This document shows, one piece after another, positions 1 to 4,651 of a DNA stretch of 7,907 nt. The stretch's first letter is position 1, and each line of letters opens with the position of its first letter. The notes beneath the pieces were generated by a model, which saw nothing but the letters and a program-made list of their open reading frames with translations, had not been told where the DNA came from and did no database searches. The stretch lies in the NCBI GenBank assembly GCA_021839785.1, contig JAKCAB010000042.1, positions 1-7,907 on the forward strand, in the 5' to 3' direction. Made by a program: the position numbers and the translations under genes. Origin of the DNA: a bacterium. GTDB lineage: Bacteria > Verrucomicrobiota > Verrucomicrobiae > Limisphaerales > J093.

Positions 1-1054
1 AACCGTGCCGGCCCAGGTACATGAGCTGCTTGGTGCCGTAGATTTCCACGCGACACGAACTCTGCGGCCAGTACGGCCATTGCTCGCCGTAACGGACCTC
101 CTGGCCGAACTTGCGCATGTACGGCGTGGCGTTGCCGCTTTCGCAGGTCATCACAAAATCGCCGTAATCGTACGTGACGGCGAGCGTGTCCGGCATTTCG
201 CGCGCGTCGGGAAAGCCAAGCCGGCCGCCGGCGCAATAAACCGACTTCGGATGCGGCGGATCGCCGAGCGCGAGGCGCGTGAGATCAAGCTGGTGGCTCG
301 CGTCGCCGGAAAACGGCCCGCCGCAATACGCCCACCAATCGTTCCAACCCAGGTGGCGCCCGCGGTTGTAAGGCACCGCCGGCGCCGGCCCGAGCCACAG
401 ATCCCAGTCGAGACCCGCGGGCGGCGGGCTGTCCGGTTGCGGGCTCCAGCCACCGCCTTCGAGCAGGTTGAAGACTTTGACGAGGACGATTTTCCCGAAC
501 TTGCCGCTGCGGAGGTATTCGCGCGCCGAAACGGCGTAAGGCGCGCTGCGGTTTTGGAAGCCCACCTGGACGACCCGCCGGTATTTCTGCGCCGCTTCGA
601 TCATCTTGCGCCCCTCCCAGATCGCCAGCGACGGGTTCTTTTCCACGTACACGTCCTTGCCCGCCTGGCAGGCCCAGACGGTGGCCACGGCGTGCCAGTG
701 TTCGGGAGTCGCCACGACCACGGCGTTGACGTCCTTGTCGCCGTACACCTGGCGCAGGTCCTTGAGGCGTTGCGGCGCGCGACCCTGTGTTTTTTCCAAG
801 GAAGCAAACAGGCCGGCGCCGCGGTTGGTGTCGGCGTCGCAGATGTACTTGAACTCGACGCCCGGTACCTGGGCGAAGTTGCCGGCCAGTTGCGAGCCGC
901 GTCCGCCCGCGCCAATCAGCGCCAGGACGACCTTGTCATTGGCGCCTTGGGCGCGCGCCCGATTGGCGGCGGTGAGGGCCGTGGCGCCGGCGGCCAACGT
1001 GGCGGCGCCTTTGGCGGAGCGACCGAGGAATTCGCGACGAGTCATGGCTTTCAT
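1..1054 (-). CDS. Gfo/Idh/MocA family oxidoreductase, Tat-exported (C-terminus beyond left edge)
   Basis: Predicted NAD(P)-dependent sugar or polyol dehydrogenase of the Gfo/Idh/MocA family. The frame is open from ATG 1054-1052 to the left edge, giving 351 codons without a stop; the end of the C-terminal domain is missing. Residues 4-36 form a twin-arginine signal (MTRREFLG, an Ala-rich hydrophobic stretch, then ARAQG), so export in folded form is expected. The Rossmann fold follows: glycine motif GAGGRG at 48-53, the acidic C-D-A-D after the second strand at 72-75, ATPEHWH at 115-121, and VYVEKNPS at 135-142 where many relatives have EKP. The second domain carries WDLWLGPAP at 217-225 and DASHQLD at 251-257, whose Asp and His match the usual substrate-site D-x-x-H. 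The second in-frame ATG (1045) would still keep the RR motif. No clear Shine-Dalgarno is seen. Family assignment is firm; the substrate cannot be deduced. Similar exported members are abundant in Verrucomicrobiota and Planctomycetota. Confidence 0.93.
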   Translation of the reverse strand, partial: MKAMTRREFLGRSAKGAATLAAGATALTAANRARAQGANDKVVLALIGAGGRGSQLAGNFAQVPGVEFKYICDADTNRGAGLFASLEKTQGRAPQRLKDLRQVYGDKDVNAVVVATPEHWHAVATVWACQAGKDVYVEKNPSLAIWEGRKMIEAAQKYRRVVQVGFQNRSAPYAVSAREYLRSGKFGKIVLVKVFNLLEGGGWSPQPDSPPPAGLDWDLWLGPAPAVPYNRGRHLGWNDWWAYCGGPFSGDASHQLDLTRLALGDPPHPKSVYCAGGRLGFPDAREMPDTLAVTYDYGDFVMTCESGNATPYMRKFGQEVRYGEQWPYWPQSSCRVEIYGTKQLMYLGRHG

Positions 1055-1141
1055 GGCAACAGTGTTTGCGCGCGACCGGCAGGACCGGCGGCCGGCGACG
1101 CGGCAAGGATTCGCCGGGGTGTTAACCTCGCGAACGGATTT

Positions 1142-1162
1142 CGGCAATCGCGGAGATTGCCG
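1142..1162 (-). terminator. perfect 8-bp hairpin after the PagL-like gene
   Basis: CGGCAATC (1142-1149) and GATTGCCG (1155-1162) form a perfect 8-bp stem with a 5-base loop. It begins 18 bases beyond the stop of the PagL-like gene and lies about 90 bases before the oxidoreductase start, both read on the minus strand. No T-run follows on either strand, so it is not a classical intrinsic terminator. It may mark the mRNA 3' end or protect it. The structure is certain; the role is inference. Confidence 0.4.
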
Positions 1163-1179
1163 TGAGAAAGCGCGAGCCG

Positions 1180-1836
1180 TCAGAAATGGTACACCACGCC
1201 GAACAAGTGGGTGTTCAGGCCAGGGTTGTTCTCGCTGATGCCGCAGTTGGACATGTGCTGGAACCGGTAGCTCAGGCTCCAAGGGCCCCAGACGCGGCAC
1301 TCCACACCGACATGGCTGGTGAACTGAAATTCCGTTCCCAGATTGCGTTCCCCGAAGGTATGGCGGCTCAGGAGGGTAGGACTTGATCCCGCGTCCAAGG
1401 TGACTGGAACCGGCGCGTAGCTCAGCACCAAATCCAGCCCCGCCGTGCCATCGAAAGCCACGACATTGTACCCTTCCAAGGCTCCGGCGGAGAATTGGAC
1501 GCGGGTCTGCAAATGCCATTGCTTCCCCAAATCCCAGCCCCACGGCAGGTCGCGGTAAAGGAAGGCCTCGCCTTGCACGAACCGATTGCCAAAGTCCGTC
1601 GAAGAAAAGCCGCCCCGCAAGCCGGTGCCAAACTTTGGGGTCACGGCTGGCCTGGCCGGGGCTTCCAGTTTGACCTGCTCCGGAGCTTTCGGCGTTGCCT
1701 CTGGCGCGGTGGCCGACGGTTGGCCAGTGTCAGCCGCGAACAGGTTCGCGGCGGCAGCCAAGCCAAGGCTCGCCAGCGCAAAGTGGCGTGCCGTCGTCAA
1801 TTCCGTGAAACCGAACGTTGCGAACGCGAGACGCAT
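1180..1836 (-). CDS. PagL-like lipid A 3-O-deacylase / acyloxyacyl hydrolase-family outer-membrane barrel
   Basis: A 218-residue exported protein. Residues 1-35 look like a signal peptide (charged start, hydrophobic FALASLGLAAAA, cleavage near FAA). A Pro/Ala-rich linker covers about 36-68. The rest alternates like a small beta-barrel and ends in ...VVYHF, the terminal Phe being typical of outer-membrane barrel insertion signals. YRFQHMSNCGI...NPGLN (about 191-208) matches the active-site region of the PagL family, which removes the 3-O acyl chain of lipid A: His194 and Ser196 correspond to the catalytic His and Ser of Pseudomonas PagL. The position of the catalytic Glu (Ser+12) is Asn208, as I believe occurs in many distant homologues, so enzymatic activity is uncertain. 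I chose ATG 1836 because the signal peptide starts there and GGAG lies 10 bases upstream; an in-frame ATG at 1908 would add 24 residues of non-signal sequence. The fold and family call is good; activity is inference. Confidence 0.8.
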   Translation of the reverse strand: MRLAFATFGFTELTTARHFALASLGLAAAANLFAADTGQPSATAPEATPKAPEQVKLEAPARPAVTPKFGTGLRGGFSSTDFGNRFVQGEAFLYRDLPWGWDLGKQWHLQTRVQFSAGALEGYNVVAFDGTAGLDLVLSYAPVPVTLDAGSSPTLLSRHTFGERNLGTEFQFTSHVGVECRVWGPWSLSYRFQHMSNCGISENNPGLNTHLFGVVYHF

Positions 1837-1930
1837 AAAACAAAAACTCCGCTTCCCTGCCGTGCAGAGCACTGACTGGTTGGGAACCCGGCAGCCGGTG
1901 ACGCCCAAGGTTTCGGCGTCAAAGTCCGGG

Positions 1931-1960
1931 ATAATTAGCCGGAATGGCGCTGTGCCGCAA
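1931..1960 (-). promoter_or_regulatory. weak sigma-70-like promoter candidate for the PagL-like gene
   Basis: On the minus strand TTGCGG (1960-1955), an 18-base spacer and AATTAT (1936-1931) resemble -35 and -10 boxes, but the matches are only partial. This is the most AT-rich spot between the reductase stop and the PagL-like start, and would give a leader of roughly 90 bases. Low confidence: promoter consensus in this phylum is poorly known. Confidence 0.2.
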
Positions 1961-2023
1961 ACGCTTCGCGGCCGGTGTCAAAATGTGACGCGCCGAGAGC
2001 CGCCCATCTTCAAAGCCTCCTCG

Positions 2024-2043
2024 CCCGGCGCGTGTACGCGGGG
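2024..2043 (-). terminator. GC-rich hairpin directly after the aldo/keto reductase stop
   Basis: CCC (2024-2026) and CGCG (2029-2032) pair with CGCG (2037-2040) and GGG (2041-2043) around the tetraloop TGTA, with a two-base GG bulge. It begins one base past the stop codon of the minus-strand reductase, where a transcription end would be expected. No T-run follows, so any termination would be Rho-assisted or the hairpin may only stabilise the mRNA end. Confidence 0.35.
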
Positions 2044-2044
2044 G

Positions 2045-3274
2045 TCAGCTCTGGCTCAACCGCTTCTGGGGCGCTTCGAACAACAGCGCGTGCGCCTCGC
2101 GCAGGAGGCCGACAATCCGGTCCGCGAAAGGGCTGGCGCTGACCGCCGCCCGCAGCGCGGCTTCATCGAAGCTGGCCGCGTTGGCGCCGGGGAACCAATG
2201 CTCCGCCTGGCCCAGCAGGTTGTAGCGCATCTTGGCCCAGTCCACGAGGTCCAGCGCCTTGGCGTAAGTCCAGAGGCGGAGGATTTCGCGGACGTTCACC
2301 TCGCCGGGGAGGGCCACGTATTCCGGCACGCCTTCGAACCAGCGCGCGCACCAGTCGGCGCCCAACGCCCGCTCCAGTTCGGTGCGCAGCCGGCGTTCGA
2401 TCGGCGCCACCACCTCGGCCGCGCGATCGTAAAACTCCAGCGCCGCCACGTGCTCGTCGAAATCCGACGGCTTGGCGACGCCACAGCTCAAGGTGTGGAC
2501 CTGCGGTCGCGCCAGGCAGTACAGGGCATTGAACTGCATCGGGGTGAGCGGCGCGCACAACGCCGCCAGCTTGGGCGAAGGCGTGTAGAGTTTCCCGCCC
2601 TTGTCGTTCGGGCTGATGATGAACACGCCCATGTCGCGCGCCGTCGCCGCCTCCACCGCCGGCCAGGCCAGGTCGTTCACGAAGTACCAGTGCAGGTTCA
2701 CGTAATCGAACCCATCGCTTTTCACGGCCTTCAGGATGATGTCCGTGGTGGCGTGCGTGGAAAACCCGACGAACCGGCACCGGCCTTCGCGCTGGAGCTT
2801 GCGGGCTTCGTCCAGGCAGCCGCCCGGCCGCAACGACCAGTCCAGCAACTGCGCGTTGTTAATGCCGTGCAGCGCCAGCAAATCGACGTAATCCAGCCGC
2901 AGGTAAGCCATCGACTTGTCGAACGTGCGCCGGAACTCGGCCGGATCGGCAAACGGCGCGACCTTGGTCTGGACGATCAACCGCTCGCGCGGGAACTGCG
3001 CCAGCACCGGACCCAGTTGCATTTCGCTGGTGCCATAACCGCGCGCGGTTTCGATGTGGTGGATGCCCAGTTCGACGGCGCGATGAATGCAAGCCTCGAG
3101 GTTGGCCTGGTTGTCCGCGGGAATGTCCTTCGGATCCACGTCCTGCCATTTGTGCTGATACCGCATGCCGCCGCACGAAATCACCGGAAGCTGCAGGCCG
3201 GTCTTGCCGAACCGGCGGTAGCGCATCGCCGGCGGTCGTGTCGTCGCAGTGTTCGAAGAAGCGTGCTCAACCAT
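2045..3274 (-). CDS. Aldo/keto reductase family oxidoreductase with C-terminal extension
   Basis: A 409-residue predicted NAD(P)H-dependent oxidoreductase, probably cytoplasmic because no signal peptide is seen. The core opens with [20 protein letters not shown] (17-36), the classic N-terminal strand of aldo/keto reductases. The catalytic tetrad is visible as Glu75 and Tyr80 in IETARGYG, Lys104 in VQTKVAP and His136 in LLALHG; the first member is Glu where the family usually has Asp. Later motifs include GFSTHA and [14 protein letters not shown], the latter marking a particular bacterial subgroup. About 100 residues beyond the barrel form a helical C-terminal region containing [12 protein letters not shown]. 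There is no CxxCxxC ferredoxin-like cluster, which I recall in some related predicted oxidoreductases. Start choice is uncertain: ATG 3274 is used, ATG 3226 (residue 17) is the first conserved position, and ATG 3340 adds an unconvincing Arg-rich tail. None has a strong Shine-Dalgarno. Substrate unknown. Confidence 0.88.
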   Translation of the reverse strand: MVEHASSNTATTRPPAMRYRRFGKTGLQLPVISCGGMRYQHKWQDVDPKDIPADNQANLEACIHRAVELGIHHIETARGYGTSEMQLGPVLAQFPRERLIVQTKVAPFADPAEFRRTFDKSMAYLRLDYVDLLALHGINNAQLLDWSLRPGGCLDEARKLQREGRCRFVGFSTHATTDIILKAVKSDGFDYVNLHWYFVNDLAWPAVEAATARDMGVFIISPNDKGGKLYTPSPKLAALCAPLTPMQFNALYCLARPQVHTLSCGVAKPSDFDEHVAALEFYDRAAEVVAPIERRLRTELERALGADWCARWFEGVPEYVALPGEVNVREILRLWTYAKALDLVDWAKMRYNLLGQAEHWFPGANAASFDEAALRAAVSASPFADRIVGLLREAHALLFEAPQKRLSQS

Positions 3275-3355
3275 GCGCCGGAGAGTGCCGTCCGCCCGGC
3301 CACGCGGCAAACGGTTTTGCGAGCTGGGGCCGGAGCGCATCCCCGTTTTAGGCGC

Positions 3356-3372
3356 GCGACCGTCCCGGTCGC
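3356..3372. repeat. REP-like hairpin GCGACCG-TCC-CGGTCGC
   Basis: A perfect 7-bp inverted repeat with a 3-base loop, upstream of the reductase start. It looks like the small GC-rich palindromes dispersed between genes in many Verrucomicrobiota genomes, but whether it recurs in this genome cannot be judged from one window. It could also be part of the reductase leader RNA if transcription starts further upstream. Confidence 0.4.
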
Positions 3373-3461
3373 AGCCGCGGGGTCTCGGCGACGGAAAGCT
3401 TCACCGATTTCGGTTCACCCAAGGGGCAACACCAGCGCGGCGCCAAGGTTCGGCGAGGCGG

Positions 3462-3480
3462 CGCGGGTTGGACACCCGCG
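3462..3480. repeat. REP-like hairpin CGCGGGT-TGGAC-ACCCGCG
   Basis: A perfect 7-bp stem with a 5-base loop. It is followed by TTCCTGCCGGTCGGCGCC, which is itself rich in short inverted repeats. The left arm with flanking bases (GGCGCGGGTTGG, 3460-3471) recurs at 3699-3710 without the right arm. This fits a dispersed intergenic repeat with a decayed second copy, but copy number in the genome is unknown. Confidence 0.4.
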
Positions 3481-3523
3481 TTCCTGCCGGTCGGCGCCAC
3501 GTTTTCCCTGGCGGGGCAATTTT

Positions 3524-3558
3524 TGTCGCAATTGCGACATTTTTTGCACCATGCGACA
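3524..3558. promoter_or_regulatory. 16-bp perfect palindrome TGTCGCAATTGCGACA plus a third half-site (putative operator)
   Basis: Bases 3524-3539 are a perfect palindrome. The half-site TGCGACA (3533-3539) is repeated in the same orientation at 3552-3558, 19 bases or about two helical turns further on. A T-run (3540-3545) lies between. The geometry TGTCG-N6-CGACA is that of dimeric helix-turn-helix regulators such as the CRP/FNR superfamily. It sits 250 bases upstream of the reductase start and about 190 bases upstream of the DUF4149 start, so it could serve either or both. An alternative reading is a terminator (6-bp stem, AATT loop, T6), but no plus-strand gene lies before it. Confidence 0.5.
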
Positions 3559-3688
3559 CTGACGCTTCCCGTTTCTCCCGGCGGAACCGCAGCCCCTGAT
3601 CGATCCGGCCGTTGGCAGGCAGCCCGGTCCTTGAGCCTCGGCCAGAAACTGAAATGCGCCGCCTGCGCCGTCCCGGTTCAATCGCCGC

Positions 3689-3718
3689 TTGGCAGGCCGG
3701 CGCGGGTTGGCCTACGCT
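3689..3718 (+). promoter_or_regulatory. candidate promoter for the DUF4149 gene (TTGGCA-18-TACGCT)
   Basis: TTGGCA (3689-3694) matches five of six bases of the sigma-70 -35 box. TACGCT (3713-3718), 18 bases later, matches three of six of the -10 box. Transcription would begin around 3725-3727, practically at the GTG start codon, which would make the mRNA leaderless. That fits the absence of any Shine-Dalgarno before the GTG. The -10 match is poor. Confidence 0.35.
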
Positions 3719-3726
3719 GATCGCCC

Positions 3727-4281
3727 GTGCAATCCGCGCTCCGGTTCATCGCCGTCCTGAACGCCGCCCTCTGGTTGGGCGGCACCGTGTTCTTCACGTT
3801 TTGCGCGGCGCCGGCGATTTTTTCCCCGGCGATGTCGGCGATGTTGCCGGACGCCTACCGGGCGCGCGTGGCCGAATTGGTGATCGCCCGGCTCTTTGGT
3901 TTGCAGCAGATCTGCGGCGGCGTGGCGCTGGCCTTGTGGCTGGTGGATTACATCCGGGCCGGCCGGCTCACCCGGCGCCTCACGCTGGGGGTGGTGGGCA
4001 GTCTCTTCGCGCTCAGCCTGATCGGCGGTTACTGGCTCCAGCCGAAAATGCATCAACTCGAGGTCATCCGGTATTCCAAGATCGCCACCGCGGAGCAGCG
4101 TGCCCAGGCGACCAGCAGTTTCCGCGCGTGGCACGGGTTTTCCCAGGTGCTGAACGTGTTCGCGCTGGCCGGGCTGGTGTTTTATTTCTGGCAGATGTCG
4201 CGGCCACCCGAAAGCCCGCGGGTCAATCCTTTTTTCCGCCCCCATTCACCCGCAGACGGCAGCGTGCCGCGGATGCTTTGA
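3727..4281 (+). CDS. DUF4149 domain-containing integral membrane protein
   Basis: A 184-residue inner-membrane protein of unknown function. Four hydrophobic segments are clear: about 7-32 (ending VFFTFCAAPAIF), 56-76 (LFGLQQICGGVALALWLVDY), 85-104 (LTLGVVGSLFALSLIGGYWL) and 138-157 (FSQVLNVFALAGLVFYFWQM). The WLGGTVFF...APAIF start, the Gln-Pro-Lys-Met loop after helix 3 and the FRAWHGFSQVLN motif before helix 4 fit the DUF4149 family, which is related to eukaryotic TMEM205. The short polar C-terminal tail is probably cytosolic or disordered. The start must be GTG 3727: an in-frame TGA lies at 3718-3720 and the next ATG (residue 36) would remove helix 1. No Shine-Dalgarno precedes it. The gene is divergent from the reductase and separated by 370 bases from the next gene. 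No biochemical role is established for the family as far as I know. Confidence 0.85.
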   Translation: MQSALRFIAVLNAALWLGGTVFFTFCAAPAIFSPAMSAMLPDAYRARVAELVIARLFGLQQICGGVALALWLVDYIRAGRLTRRLTLGVVGSLFALSLIGGYWLQPKMHQLEVIRYSKIATAEQRAQATSSFRAWHGFSQVLNVFALAGLVFYFWQMSRPPESPRVNPFFRPHSPADGSVPRML

Positions 4282-4482
4282 GCTGAGGCCGGCAGCCGCC
4301 ACGCACCGAAAAACCGTCGGTCGCCCGGGCCGGTGACGCGTTGAGGCCCGAACGTTCCCCTGCGGGTTGCGTCGCTCATCCGCCGCCACCGCTGCAAACC
4401 TGCCTCCGTTCCGCCCACCGGCGTGGCCCCATCAGGAGTTCATGGGAAACGCATTCGGTTTGCGATGGATGCCACATTTCGT

Positions 4483-4510
4483 TTGACGCCCCCGCGAACC
4501 GGTGTATTTC
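4483..4510 (+). promoter_or_regulatory. candidate promoter for the giant exported-protein gene (TTGACG-16-TATTTC)
   Basis: TTGACG (4483-4488) matches five of six -35 bases. TATTTC (4505-4510) after a 16-base spacer is a partial -10 match preceded directly by TG. Transcription would start near 4517, leaving a leader of about 135 bases that contains both stem-loops intact. This is the best match in the 370-base gap but remains weak. Confidence 0.3.
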
Positions 4511-4552
4511 TGACCTCGTACATCCAAGCAGTGCAAGTTACTGGGCCAAACA

Positions 4553-4615
4553 AATCGTCCGACACGGCGGTCCATCCCACCTACAAGGGTGGGGTGTGGC
4601 CGCCGGTCGGCGTTT
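4553..4615 (+). promoter_or_regulatory. long stem-loop in the 5' leader of the giant gene
   Basis: An extended hairpin with loop TACAAG (4582-4587). From the loop outward, 4571-4581 pairs with 4588-4599 (two G-T pairs, one bulged T at 4597), CGGCGG 4565-4570 pairs with CCGCCG 4600-4605, and CCGAC 4559-4563 pairs with GTCGG 4606-4610 after a single bulged A at 4564. Weaker pairs (4556-4557 with 4611-4612, 4553-4554 with 4614-4615) may extend the base. This gives 22 pairs with only two single-base bulges in the 52-base core. No T-run follows, so a simple intrinsic terminator is unlikely. It could be a cis-regulatory RNA, a protein-binding leader or an mRNA stabiliser. I do not recognise it as a known riboswitch class. 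Confidence 0.55.
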
Positions 4616-4617
4616 GC

Positions 4618-4650
4618 GGGGTTCCAGCGACTTGCTGAAACAGGAACCCC
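4618..4650 (+). promoter_or_regulatory. Shine-Dalgarno-sequestering hairpin before the giant gene
   Basis: GGGGTTCC (4618-4625) is perfectly complementary to GGAACCCC (4643-4650). The 17-base loop can form a small inner AGC/GCT stem (4626-4628 with 4634-4636). The only Shine-Dalgarno, AGGAA at 4642-4646, ends five bases before ATG 4652 and is largely inside the 3' arm, so folding should block ribosome binding. The pairing is directly visible; translational control is inference. Confidence 0.6.
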
Positions 4651-4651
4651 T

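Larger units (their letters stand above)
3275..3726. other. divergent intergenic region, 452 bases
   Basis: This stretch separates the minus-strand reductase from the plus-strand DUF4149 gene. I find no convincing gene in it: short frames on both strands are Arg-, Gly- and Pro-rich and lack recognisable motifs. It holds two compact GC-rich hairpins (3356-3372 and 3462-3480), a perfect palindrome with an extra half-site (3524-3558), an AT-rich patch around the palindrome, and a candidate promoter near 3689-3718. A 12-base direct repeat GGCGCGGGTTGG occurs at 3460-3471 and 3699-3710. The density of inverted repeats suggests control sites for one or both divergent genes and/or dispersed REP-like elements. 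Confidence 0.6.
4282..4651 (+). other. non-coding region and structured leader before the giant exported protein, 370 bases
   Basis: No convincing gene lies here. The first 150 bases contain only short imperfect GC-rich inverted repeats and no good terminator for the DUF4149 gene. A 14-codon frame preceded by AGGAG begins at ATG 4442 and ends at TGA 4484-4486; it may be a chance upstream ORF. A weak promoter candidate is at 4483-4510. The last 100 bases fold into two consecutive strong stem-loops (4553-4615 and 4618-4650) reaching to within two bases of the start codon at 4652. Confidence 0.6.

Noticed and set aside
5..1165. 386-codon plus-strand reading frame opposite the Gfo/Idh/MocA gene
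   Set aside because: The minus strand shows Tat signal, Rossmann and substrate motifs in full; the plus-strand product has none.
3524..3539. Verrucomicrobial LexA box
   Set aside because: The motif I recall for this phylum is TGTTC-N4-GAACA, which differs from TGTCG-N6-CGACA, and no SOS gene is adjacent.
3524..3546. intrinsic terminator (6-bp stem, AATT loop, T6)
   Set aside because: The shape fits, but no plus-strand gene lies before it, and the third half-site favours a protein-binding palindrome. It cannot be fully excluded.
1586..3562. 658-codon reading frame on the plus strand across the PagL-like start and the reductase
   Set aside because: It crosses two supported minus-strand genes and their gap, has low-complexity Arg-rich content, and no recognisable motif.
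3523..3720. 65-codon plus-strand frame in the divergent region, and an overlapping 88-codon minus-strand frame
   Set aside because: Both run through the palindrome and hairpins, show no domain or ribosome site, and look like translations of non-coding repeats.
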